From Pirellulaceae bacterium (GTDB lineage Bacteria > Planctomycetota > Planctomycetia > Pirellulales > Thermoguttaceae), in assembly GCA_012744395.1 (NCBI GenBank), contig JAAYCB010000251.1:1-40442 (forward strand): a stretch of 40,442 bases of DNA, read 5' to 3'. The notes beneath the pieces are model-generated. The model saw only the letters and a list, made by a program, of their open reading frames with translations, was not told where the DNA came from and did no database searches. The position numbers were made by a program, and so were the translations under genes. Below, one piece after another: positions 17,452 to 25,057 of the stretch (the stretch's first letter is position 1; each line of letters opens with the position of its first letter).

Positions 17452-17844
17452 ATGTCCATTCCCGCCTCGGGTGACGATCAGCAGCGTGGCGGCCGGCAGC
17501 TTCCATCCAAGGACGAGGCCGCTCCGCCCGGCAGGGACGCGGACCCCGCCGTGCTCGAGGGGGTCCTCCAGGAGACGCTTTCGCTCCTTGGGGCGGAGAG
17601 ACCGCTTCCCGGAGAGACGGCCCAAGCGCTGTGCCGGCTTGTCGCGCGCCACAAGGGTAGGCAATTCACCCTTGAGCCGATCGCCGTGGACCTCGTCTCG
17701 ATCGTTTTGAAAACCCAGTTTCCAGGCCTGTGTCCTCCCCCGCTGCATGATCGCATCGCCGAACGCGTGGCGAGGACTCTCTACGAGGACCCGCACTCGC
17801 GGGCGCGTCTGGAGGCATTCTGGAGACGATTGGGCGGAATCTAG
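17452..17844 (+). CDS. Hypothetical 130-residue protein immediately upstream of the sigma factor
   Basis: I do not recognise this protein. It starts at ATG 17452 (MSIPASGDDQQ), has a charged, probably disordered first 35 residues, and then about 90 residues of helix-forming sequence (VLEGVLQETLSLLG, ETAQALCRLVARHKG, LHDRIAERVARTLYEDP). There is no signal peptide or membrane helix, so it should be cytoplasmic. Its stop lies three bases before the ATG of the sigma factor gene, so the two are almost certainly cotranscribed and probably translated together. By position it could modulate that sigma factor, or be a T6SS accessory protein; neither is shown by the sequence. The upstream start is uncertain because there is no strong ribosome-binding site. 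Confidence 0.6.
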   Translation: MSIPASGDDQQRGGRQLPSKDEAAPPGRDADPAVLEGVLQETLSLLGAERPLPGETAQALCRLVARHKGRQFTLEPIAVDLVSIVLKTQFPGLCPPPLHDRIAERVARTLYEDPHSRARLEAFWRRLGGI

Positions 17845-17847
17845 GTC

Positions 17848-18546
17848 ATGGTCGAATCGCCGCCGACTGCCCAGCACCTGATTGAAGGCTGCCAAGGCCT
17901 TGTCCGATCCTTGGCGATGCGGATCCAGAAGAGACTCTCGCCGCGCGTCGAACTCGACGATCTGATCGCCGACGGCCAGGTTGGCCTGCTTGAAGCGGCG
18001 CGCGATTTCGACTCCACCAGGGGCGCGAAGTTTTCGACCTACGCCTACTATCGCATCCGGGGCGCGATCTACGACGGGCTGAGCAGAATGTCCTGGACGG
18101 AGAAATCGCGCCGCCGCGAAATCCACTCCGCGCAATTGGCAAACGACGTGTTGCGATTGGAGAACGAGTACGCCGTGGAGGGGGCGGCGTCGACCCTCGA
18201 ACTCGATTGGACCTGGCTCCGCAACCTCAGCGGAGCGCTCGCCACGATCTACCTCGCCACGCGCGGGGAGGAGGAGGACGCGGCGGCATTCGATCCGAGC
18301 GACGATCCCGAACGGGGGCCCGAACGGACCGCCATCACCCGCGAGATCCGCGAGCGATTGCGGCAACTCGTCGACTCGTTGCCCGCGGAAGCCGGGGCCT
18401 TGATTCGAGCGGTCTATTTCGAGGACCAGACCTTGGAGGAGGCGGGGCGCAGGATCGGTGTCAGCAAGTCCTGGGCAAGCAGGCTCCACGCCCGTGCCCT
18501 GGGCCAACTGGCACGCGCGCTCCGCGCGATCGATGTCACGTCCTGA
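17848..18546 (+). CDS. RNA polymerase sigma factor, group 3 (FliA/WhiG/SigB-like), inside the T6SS locus
   Basis: A protein of 232 residues. Region 2 is well preserved: RVELDDLIADGQVGLLEAA for the core-binding part, then FSTYAYYRIRGAIYDGLSRM, which is the FliA/WhiG type of region 2.3-2.4. The C-terminus has a region 4 helix-turn-helix (EDQTLEEAGRRIGVSKSWAS, then RLHARALGQLARAL). The linker region 3 is present but divergent and includes an acidic insert (GEEEDAAAFDPSDDPE). Group 3 sigma factors direct polymerase to regulons such as flagella or stress genes. Here the gene lies between tssM and tssA, three bases after the orphan gene, and a SigB-type promoter-like sequence follows 50 bases after its stop. 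A role in transcribing the T6SS operon is a reasonable inference. Confidence 0.85.
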   Translation: MVESPPTAQHLIEGCQGLVRSLAMRIQKRLSPRVELDDLIADGQVGLLEAARDFDSTRGAKFSTYAYYRIRGAIYDGLSRMSWTEKSRRREIHSAQLANDVLRLENEYAVEGAASTLELDWTWLRNLSGALATIYLATRGEEEDAAAFDPSDDPERGPERTAITREIRERLRQLVDSLPAEAGALIRAVYFEDQTLEEAGRRIGVSKSWASRLHARALGQLARALRAIDVTS

Positions 18547-18595
18547 CCTCGCGCGGAAAGGGAACGGCAAGCAGGGGCTCGCTATATCGGGGGGG

Positions 18596-18621
18596 GTTGA
18601 TTTCCTTCGTTTCAGGGGTAA
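18596..18621 (+). promoter_or_regulatory. SigB/group 3-type promoter-like sequence upstream of tssA
   Basis: GTTGAT (18596-18601), a 14-base spacer, then GGGTAA (18616-18621). These match four of six and five of six positions of the Bacillus SigB consensus GTTTAA-N12-15-GGGTAT. A start near 18628 would give a leader of about 50 bases to the tssA ATG, which has GGAGG at 18664-18668. The consensus is borrowed from a distant phylum, so the match is suggestive only. Confidence 0.35.
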
Positions 18622-18676
18622 CGTATAGCAAGGGGAGAAATGCCCATTGGCCGCGTTTGGAGTGGAGGCAGCGAGA

Positions 18677-19798
18677 ATGGGGTCGCCCAGCGTGCTTGAC
18701 TTCGATCGGCTCTTGTCCCCAATTCCGGGGGACTGCCCCGCGGGGGCGGCGTTGAAGGAAGACTATTCTCCGGGCGCGCCCTACTACGCGATCAAGGACG
18801 CCCGTTCGGCCGCCCGAGCGGCCGAACGGAGCCTGATGTGGGGAGGGGATGCCGAATCGGGCGGCGACCGGCCGGACTGGCGTCCGGTCGTGGAGTTGGG
18901 GATCGGAATTCTCGCCGAGCGATCCAAGGACCTCGAAGTCGCCGCCTGGTTGACCGAAGCCCTCGTCCGCCGGCACGGCTACGCCGGTTTGCGGGACGGC
19001 TTCCGCCTGATCCGCGCCCTGGTCGAGAATTTCTGGGACGACCTCCATCCGCGGCCCGACGAGGACGGCATTCCGACGCGCATCGCTCCCCTGACCGGCC
19101 TGAATGGCGAGGAGGGGGACGGCGTTCTGGTTGGGCCGATCGCCAACGTGCCGATCACGACCGCGGGCAGTTACCGGGCGATGTCCATCGCCGACTATCG
19201 CCAGGCGATCGACCTGGAGCGAATCGACGACGCTCAGAAACGCCAGCAGCGGATCGATCACGGAGGCGTCAGCCTCCAGATGTTCGAGACCGCCGTCTCG
19301 GAAACGCCCCTGGAACACTTCCAGAACATCCGCGAGGACCTCCGCGAGGCGCTCGATGCGTATCGAGAGCTGACGAGCCTCCTGGAGGCGAAGTGCGGCC
19401 AGGACGACCGCGGCGACTCCCTTGCGCCCCCCTCTTCGAGCATCCGCAATGCCCTCGAGGAGTGCTGCGCGCATCTCGGCAACGTAACGAAGCATCTCTT
19501 CCCGGACGACGCCGGGGAGACGCCGCCCGCGAGCCAGTCGGCGGGCCAGCCCGCGGCCGCGCCGGCTGGCGGATTCAAGCGGGTGGAGACCCGCGCAGAG
19601 GCGTTCCAATCCCTGCTGCAAATTGCCGCGTTCTTCAAGCGGACCGAACCGCATTCGCCCGTCTCCTATGCGCTGGAGCAGGCCGTGCGTTGGGGGAAGC
19701 TGCCGCTGCCCGAATTGCTCAGCGAATTGATCGCCGACCAGGGTTCGCGAGAGCAACTGTTCAAGCTCGTCGGCATTCAGCCCCCGGAGAAGCCATAG
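18677..19798 (+). CDS. tssA: Type VI secretion system protein TssA (ImpA family)
   Basis: A protein of 373 residues, usual for the ImpA class. TssA caps the growing sheath/tube and coordinates assembly on the baseplate. The ImpA N-terminal signature is visible as PIPGDCPAGAALKEDYSP, followed by WRPVVELGIGILAERSKDLEVA (in two pieces of one helix pair) and NFWDDLHPRPDEDG. The C-terminal part has the conserved RAEAFQSLLQIAAFFKRTEP and HSPVSYALEQAVRWGKLPL. The ATG at 18677 is supported by GGAGG eight bases upstream; the frame is open back to 18647 without such support. It opens the sheath/baseplate operon, 93 bases ahead of tssB. Confidence 0.92.
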   Translation: MGSPSVLDFDRLLSPIPGDCPAGAALKEDYSPGAPYYAIKDARSAARAAERSLMWGGDAESGGDRPDWRPVVELGIGILAERSKDLEVAAWLTEALVRRHGYAGLRDGFRLIRALVENFWDDLHPRPDEDGIPTRIAPLTGLNGEEGDGVLVGPIANVPITTAGSYRAMSIADYRQAIDLERIDDAQKRQQRIDHGGVSLQMFETAVSETPLEHFQNIREDLREALDAYRELTSLLEAKCGQDDRGDSLAPPSSSIRNALEECCAHLGNVTKHLFPDDAGETPPASQSAGQPAAAPAGGFKRVETRAEAFQSLLQIAAFFKRTEPHSPVSYALEQAVRWGKLPLPELLSELIADQGSREQLFKLVGIQPPEKP

Positions 19799-19891
19799 AC
19801 TTCGATCGGAGCGGATTTTCTTTCCCGGCAGGGAGCCGCCGCGCGGGGAGCAGGATGTCGTTTGCCTTCAACAGACTGTGGGAGAAAGATT

Positions 19892-20416
19892 ATGGCCGAG
19901 AGTATCCACGAGAAACTGAAACGCGTGCGCAAGCCGCGGGTCCACATCACCTACGATGTGGAGACCGAGGGCGCGGTCGTCGAGAAGGAGCTCCCCTTCG
20001 TGATGGGGGTCATGGGCGATTTCTCCGGCGACCCGACCGAGCCCCTGAAGCCGCTCAAGGACCGCAAGTTCATCCAGATCGACCGCGACAATTTCAACGA
20101 CGTCATGGCCCGGATGACCCCCGGATTGAACTTCCGCGTGGAGAACACGCTGGCGGGTGACGGCAGCGAGATCGCCGTCCAATTGAGATTCAACTCGATG
20201 GAGGACTTCGAACCGGCCCGCGTCGTCAAGCAGGTGGAGCCGCTCCGCAAGCTCCTCGAGACGCGCGACAAGCTCCGCGACCTGCTCACCAAGGTGGACC
20301 GTTCCGAAGACCTGGAAAATGTCCTGGAGGACGTTCTGGAGAACACGGACCGCCTCAAGAAGCTCTCCGAAGAACTTGGCGTCAACGCGCCCCGCCGCGA
20401 GGAGGATCAACCATGA
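19892..20416 (+). CDS. tssB: Type VI secretion system contractile sheath small subunit TssB
   Basis: A protein of 174 residues, the normal size. TssB pairs with TssC to form the contractile sheath. Family motifs are [13 protein letters not shown] near the N-terminus, [25 protein letters not shown] and [19 protein letters not shown], with a C-terminal coiled helix ([19 protein letters not shown]). The ATG at 19892 follows GGGAGAAAG at a good distance; the open frame to 19862 is discounted. The last codons overlap the tssC start (ATGA). Confidence 0.95.
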   Translation: MAESIHEKLKRVRKPRVHITYDVETEGAVVEKELPFVMGVMGDFSGDPTEPLKPLKDRKFIQIDRDNFNDVMARMTPGLNFRVENTLAGDGSEIAVQLRFNSMEDFEPARVVKQVEPLRKLLETRDKLRDLLTKVDRSEDLENVLEDVLENTDRLKKLSEELGVNAPRREEDQP

Positions 20417-21912
20417 GCACCGACAGCCAGTCGCAAGGCCAGGCGCGGCCCTCTCCGGCGGAAGCCGCCGAAGCCAGTATCCTCGACCAGGCAATCAAGG
20501 CCACCAAGGCCACCGAGGCGTCCCGCGCCCAGGATCTGCTCCGCACGCTCACCGAGGAAGCGCTCAAGGGAACGATCACCTGGAACAAGGACGTGACGCG
20601 GACGATCACCGCCGGCGTCAGCGCGATCGACGCGGCGATCTCCAGGCAGCTTGCCTTGATCATGCACAACCCGAAGTTCCAGCAGCTGGAGGGTTCGTGG
20701 CGCGGCCTTGAGCACCTCGTGATGAACTCGGAAACCAGCGCCCAGTTGCGAATCAAGGTCCTCAACCTCGCCAAGCGCGAGCTGTTCAAGGACCTCGATC
20801 GGGCCGTGGAATTCGACCAGAGCCAGGCCTTCAAGAAGCTCTACGAAAACGAATTCGGCACGCCCGGCGGCGAGCCCTACGGCGCCCTGATCGGCGATTA
20901 CGAGTTCACCAATCATCCGGAAGACATCGAGCTGCTCGGCAAGATGTCGAACGTGGCGGCGGCCGCCTTCTGCCCGTTCATCTCCGCCGCCGCGCCGGGG
21001 CTGTTCGGCTTCGACCGCTTCACCGAGCTTTCCAAGCCCCGCGACCTGGAGAGGATCTTCGACACGGTCGAGTACACGAAGTGGACGAGCTTCCGCGACT
21101 CGGAGGATTCCCGCTTCGTCGTGCTCACGATGCCGCGGGTCCTCTCGCGATTGCCCTATGGCTCGCAGACCAGGCCGGTCGAGGAGTTCGACTTTGAAGA
21201 AGTGGAACTGGACGCCAACGGCCAGGCCAAGGCCGTCTCCCACGACCAGTATTGCTGGATGAATTCGGCCTACGTGATGGGCACCCGGCTGACGGATGCG
21301 TTCGCCAAGTACGGTTTCTGCACGGCGATCCGCGGCGCCGAGGGGGGGGGCAAGGTGGAAGGCCTGCCGACCCATATCTTCACCAGCGACGACGGCGATC
21401 TCGATTTGAAGTGCCCGACCGAGATCGCGATCACCGACCGCCGCGAGGCCGAACTGAGCAAGCTCGGCTTCCTCCCTCTGTGCCATTACAAGAACACCGA
21501 TTACTCGGTCTTCTTCGGGGCCCAGAGCGCGCAGCGGCCGAAGAAATACGACCGGCCCGAAGCGACGGCCAACGCGGCGATCTCCGCCCGGCTGCCCTAC
21601 ATCATGGCCTCGTCGCGGTTCGCCCACTACCTGAAAGTCATCGCCCGCGACAAGATCGGTTCGTTCATGGAGGTCGGGGATTGCCAGGCCTGGCTGGAGC
21701 GCTGGATCACCAATTACGTCAGCGCCGATTCGAAGCCGAGCGCGGAGGCCAAGGCCAGGTATCCGCTCCGCGAGGCGAAGATCGAGGTCCGGGAAGTGCC
21801 CGGGGCGCCCGGCAGTTACAGCGCCGTGGCCTGGCTGCGGCCCTGGTTGCAGATGGAGGAGCTGACCACGTCGCTGCGGCTGGTCGCCCGAATACCCCAG
21901 CTCAGCAAATAG
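20413..21912 (+). CDS. tssC: Type VI secretion system contractile sheath large subunit TssC
   Basis: A protein of 499 residues, normal for the EvpB/VipB family. TssC forms the sheath body with TssB and carries the helices recognised by ClpV after contraction. Conserved blocks visible are [103 protein letters not shown] and [18 protein letters not shown]. The ATG overlaps the tssB stop by four bases, favouring equal synthesis of the two sheath proteins. A second TssC-like gene follows after a 183-base spacer. Confidence 0.96.
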   Translation: MSTDSQSQGQARPSPAEAAEASILDQAIKATKATEASRAQDLLRTLTEEALKGTITWNKDVTRTITAGVSAIDAAISRQLALIMHNPKFQQLEGSWRGLEHLVMNSETSAQLRIKVLNLAKRELFKDLDRAVEFDQSQAFKKLYENEFGTPGGEPYGALIGDYEFTNHPEDIELLGKMSNVAAAAFCPFISAAAPGLFGFDRFTELSKPRDLERIFDTVEYTKWTSFRDSEDSRFVVLTMPRVLSRLPYGSQTRPVEEFDFEEVELDANGQAKAVSHDQYCWMNSAYVMGTRLTDAFAKYGFCTAIRGAEGGGKVEGLPTHIFTSDDGDLDLKCPTEIAITDRREAELSKLGFLPLCHYKNTDYSVFFGAQSAQRPKKYDRPEATANAAISARLPYIMASSRFAHYLKVIARDKIGSFMEVGDCQAWLERWITNYVSADSKPSAEAKARYPLREAKIEVREVPGAPGSYSAVAWLRPWLQMEELTTSLRLVARIPQLSK

Positions 21913-21941
21913 CCGGGCCGGGCCGAGGGGAGACGGCCCGC

Positions 21942-21996
21942 CTGTTGCGGACGATCCGCCCGCCGGGCGCGCGCTGGGCGTGGCCCGCCGCAACAG
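21942..21996 (+). repeat. Perfect nine-base inverted repeat in the tssC - second tssC spacer
   Basis: CTGTTGCGG at 21942-21950 and CCGCAACAG at 21988-21996 enclose 37 very GC-rich bases that could pair further. In RNA this makes a stable stem between the two sheath genes. It could lower expression of the downstream paralogue or protect the upstream message from decay. No T-run follows, so it is unlikely to be a simple terminator. Confidence 0.35.
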
Positions 21997-22095
21997 CGGG
22001 GAGGGTCCCCTGGGACGATTACGGTCGCGTTCTCCTCCTCGCCGGCGCGCGCCCCTTTCGGGACCGCAGCGCCCCAGCGCGGAAAGCATGTATCG

Positions 22096-23697
22096 ATGGG
22101 TGACGGCTCGATCGAACAAGGCCAGCGCATCGCGCCATCCGCCGACGCGGTCCGGGCGGATCGGCCCGGCGGCGAGCGGAGCGGCCCCGCGCTAGCGCCG
22201 CCCGGCCAGGCGATCCTGGTCGAGGCGGCGATTGCCGCCACCGCGGGCGGACGCGGCGAGGCCGCCGACCGGCTGAATCAGTTCCTCGCCGCCCCGCCCG
22301 ACGAAGCCCTGAAAAAATGGCTCGCCTGGTCGCTGCCGCCGGGGCGGCGGATCGCCAGGGACGACGTCGTGGAAATGCTCGGCTGCCAGATCGCGCGGCT
22401 CGACGCCCTGATCACGGACCAGCTCAACGCGATCCTCCACCACGAACGATTCCAGAAGCTCGAAGCCTCCTGGCGCGGACTGAACTACCTGATCGATCAG
22501 GCGGACGACGTGGAGAATCTCAAGGTCCGCCTGCTCAACCTCGCCTGGAAAGAGCTCGCCCGCGACGTGCAGCGCGCTACCGAATTCGACCAGAGCCAGT
22601 TGTTCCGCAAAATCTACAGCGAGGAATTCGACACGCCGGGCGGCGAGCCGTTCGGCGTGCTGATCGGCGACTACGAGATCCACCCGAGGGCCAGCGCGGC
22701 CCATCCGATCGACGACGTGAGCGTTCTGGCGACCGTCTCCCAGGTCGCGGCCGCGGCGTTTGCGCCGTTTATCGCCGCGGCGCACCCGTCGATGCTCGAA
22801 CTGGAGAGTTTCCAGGGGCTCGAACGCTCCCTCGATCTGCCGCGGACCTTCGAGCAACTCGATTACCTCAAGTGGAGAGCGTTTCGCGAGACGGAAGACG
22901 CCCGCTTCGTCGGGCTGACGCTGCCCCGCGTGCTGATCCGCACACCGTACGAGGACGACGGGTCGCGGGTCGACGGTTTCGTGTTTCGCGAACAGACCGG
23001 CAGCCCCGACGGCAGCGGCTACCTCTGGGGCAACGCGGCCTACGCCTTGGCGGCCGTCCTCTGCCGCTCGTTCGACGAGTCGCGGTGGCTGGCCGGAATT
23101 CGCGGCGTCCGCCGCTCGGTCGACGGCGGAGGCATCGTGCCCGGCCTGCCGGTTCACTGCTTCGGCACCGACCGCGTGGGAGTCGTCCCCAAGTCTTCGA
23201 CAGAAGTCTTGATCACCGATCCGCTCGAGCAGGAGCTGAGCGAACTGGGGTTCATCCCCCTCTGCCATTGCCCGGACACGGAACTCTCGGTGTTCTACAG
23301 CAACTCCTCCGTGCAAAAGCCCAAGCGTTATGACGAGATGGCGGCGACGATCAACGCGCGGATCTCGGCCATGCTCCGATACATGCTCTGCGTGTCGCGA
23401 TTCGCGCACTACTTGAAGATCATCGCCCGCGACAAGATCGGCACCTTCCTGGAGGCGAGCGAGTGCGAACGGTTCTTGTACGACTGGCTCCACCGGTACG
23501 TCACGTCCGACCGCGACGCCAGTCCCGAGGTCAAGGCGGAATACCCGCTGCGCGAAGCGGCGGTTCAGGTCCGGCCGCACCCCGGCAAGCCGGGCTGTTA
23601 CCTGTGCGTGGCCCATCTCTGGCCGCACTTCGATCTGGATGAATTGGCGGGGAGCGTCAAGGTGGCGACCGAACTCTCGCCGGGGCGGCCCGGCTGA
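22096..23697 (+). CDS. tssC: Second TssC paralogue (ImpD/TssC40-like sheath large-subunit homologue)
   Basis: A protein of 533 residues, paralogous to the upstream TssC along its length. Shared blocks are FQKLEASWRGLNYLI, ATEFDQSQLFRKIYSEEFDT, GGEPFGVLIGDYE, LTLPRVLIRTPYE, GFIPLCHCPDTELSVFYSN and RFAHYLKIIARDKIGTFLEA. It has a longer N-terminus (RGEAADRLNQFL, PPGRRIARDDVVEMLGCQ) instead of the TssC start region. Rhizobial imp loci have the same pair (impC, impD; the TssC41/TssC40 pair of Agrobacterium). The exact role of the second copy is not clear; it may cap or nucleate the sheath. GGAAAG lies nine bases before the ATG. A 51-base gap separates it from tagJ. Confidence 0.9.
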   Translation: MGDGSIEQGQRIAPSADAVRADRPGGERSGPALAPPGQAILVEAAIAATAGGRGEAADRLNQFLAAPPDEALKKWLAWSLPPGRRIARDDVVEMLGCQIARLDALITDQLNAILHHERFQKLEASWRGLNYLIDQADDVENLKVRLLNLAWKELARDVQRATEFDQSQLFRKIYSEEFDTPGGEPFGVLIGDYEIHPRASAAHPIDDVSVLATVSQVAAAAFAPFIAAAHPSMLELESFQGLERSLDLPRTFEQLDYLKWRAFRETEDARFVGLTLPRVLIRTPYEDDGSRVDGFVFREQTGSPDGSGYLWGNAAYALAAVLCRSFDESRWLAGIRGVRRSVDGGGIVPGLPVHCFGTDRVGVVPKSSTEVLITDPLEQELSELGFIPLCHCPDTELSVFYSNSSVQKPKRYDEMAATINARISAMLRYMLCVSRFAHYLKIIARDKIGTFLEASECERFLYDWLHRYVTSDRDASPEVKAEYPLREAAVQVRPHPGKPGCYLCVAHLWPHFDLDELAGSVKVATELSPGRPG

Positions 23698-23748
23698 GCA
23701 CGTGCCGAACGGGTCGGAGGCGGCCCAAAAAATGCGGGGAACCAGCTG

Positions 23749-24564
23749 ATGAATCCAAGCGAACTGTTTCAGGCCGGGCGGCTCGGCGAGGCGATCGCCG
23801 CCGCGACCGACCAGGTCAAGCGGAGTCCCGCGGATGGCGGCCGGCGGGGACTGCTGGCCGAACTGCTGTGCTTCGCCGGCGCGCTGGAGAAGGCGGACCG
23901 GCAGCTCGACGCCCTCAGCGAGCTGGACCCCCAGTCGGCCCTCGGCGTCGCCATGTTTCGCCAACTGATCCGCGCGGAACAAGCCCGGCTGCAATTCTGC
24001 ACCGAGGGGCGCGTCCCGGAACTGCTCGACAAGCCGGACGAGCGGGTGGAGCTGCACCTGGCGGCGTCGATTCGCATCCGCGAGGGGCAGCAGGGCGAGG
24101 CGGCGGCGCTGCTCGCCCAAGCGGAACAGCTCCGGCCCAGGAGCCGGGGGGTCTCGGAAAGCCGCCCGTTTGACGACATCCGCGACCTCGACGACCTGAC
24201 CGCCTCGTTCTTCGAAGTCTACACGACCAACGGCAAGTACTACTGGATCCCCATGGAGCGGGTTGAACGGATCGAGTTCCGGCCCCCGGTCCGGCCCCGC
24301 GATCTCCTCTGGCGGCGGGCCCACATGGCGGTTGCCGGCGGTCCGGACGGCGAGGTCTACCTGCCCGCCCTCTACGTCGGGACTCACGCCGCAGCCGAGG
24401 ACCAACTCCGCCTGGGAAGGTCCACCGATTGGCGTCAGCCCGGCGAGGGGCCGGTCCGCGGCGTGGGCCAGAAGATGTTTCTTCTCGGGGAAGAGACGCG
24501 GGGGATTCTGGCGATCAACGAGCTGTGTTTTTCCACTCCGGCGGTGGCGCAAGAGAATGGCTAA
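23749..24564 (+). CDS. tagJ: Type VI secretion accessory protein TagJ (ImpE family)
   Basis: A protein of 271 residues, usual for ImpE/TagJ. It is an accessory protein that binds the TssB N-terminus and is linked to sheath function in the subset of T6SSs that have it. The N-terminal half is TPR-like helical (LFQAGRLGEAIAAATDQV, LLAELLCFAGALEKADRQL). The C-terminal half carries the ImpE signature: FDDIRDLDDLTASFFEV, GKYYWIPMERVERIEF, PPVRPRDLLWRRA, GPDGEVYLPALYVG and GPVRGVGQKMFLLGEE. The start ATG follows GGGGA at nine bases. Its stop overlaps the tssE start (ATGGCTAA). Confidence 0.93.
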   Translation: MNPSELFQAGRLGEAIAAATDQVKRSPADGGRRGLLAELLCFAGALEKADRQLDALSELDPQSALGVAMFRQLIRAEQARLQFCTEGRVPELLDKPDERVELHLAASIRIREGQQGEAAALLAQAEQLRPRSRGVSESRPFDDIRDLDDLTASFFEVYTTNGKYYWIPMERVERIEFRPPVRPRDLLWRRAHMAVAGGPDGEVYLPALYVGTHAAAEDQLRLGRSTDWRQPGEGPVRGVGQKMFLLGEETRGILAINELCFSTPAVAQENG

Positions 24565-25057
24565 GATTTCATCCAGGCAGTTGCTGTTGCCCTCGGTGCT
24601 GGATCGGCTGATCGACGACAGCCCCGGCGACACGCGGGAGGCGGCCAGGTCGCGGGCACAGGTCCTCCGCGAATTGAAGCAGAGTGTCCGCCGCGACCTG
24701 GAGAACCTGCTCAACACGCGCTGGCGCCCCACCGGCTGGCCAGGCGACCTGGCCGAACTCGAACGATCCCTGGTCGGCTACGGGATTCCCGACATCACCG
24801 CGGCCGAACTGGCCCAGCCGGGTTCGCGGGAGGATTTCCGGCGGACGATCGAGGCCCTGATCCGGCGATTCGAGCCGCGCTTCAAGAGCGTGCGGGTCGA
24901 GATCCGCACGAATGCCGAACCGCTCGATCGCACGTTGAGGTTCCGCATCGACGCGGTCCTCTACGCGGAACCGGCGCCCGAGCCCGTCTCGTTCGATTCG
25001 GCCGTCGAGCCGGCCACGGGCACGGTCGAGGTCAAGGGAGCTGCCGATGGGCGATGA
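24557..25057 (+). CDS. tssE: Type VI secretion system baseplate subunit TssE (gp25-like)
   Basis: A protein of 166 residues. TssE is the gp25-like wedge component that starts sheath polymerisation. Family features are LLLPSVLDRLIDD at the N-terminus, VRRDLENLLNTRWRP, LERSLVGYGIPDITAAEL and the C-terminal strand RTLRFRIDAVLYAEP. The ATG at 24557 overlaps the tagJ stop by eight bases, and the protein begins MAKISSRQ; this matches the family far better than the longer open frame back to 24263, which runs through tagJ. The 3' end overlaps tssF by 11 bases. Confidence 0.92.
   Translation: MAKISSRQLLLPSVLDRLIDDSPGDTREAARSRAQVLRELKQSVRRDLENLLNTRWRPTGWPGDLAELERSLVGYGIPDITAAELAQPGSREDFRRTIEALIRRFEPRFKSVRVEIRTNAEPLDRTLRFRIDAVLYAEPAPEPVSFDSAVEPATGTVEVKGAADGR

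Noticed and set aside
22192..24732. An 846-codon minus-strand open frame opposite the second tssC and tagJ
   Set aside because: It spans two well-recognised plus-strand genes and reads as composition-driven noise.
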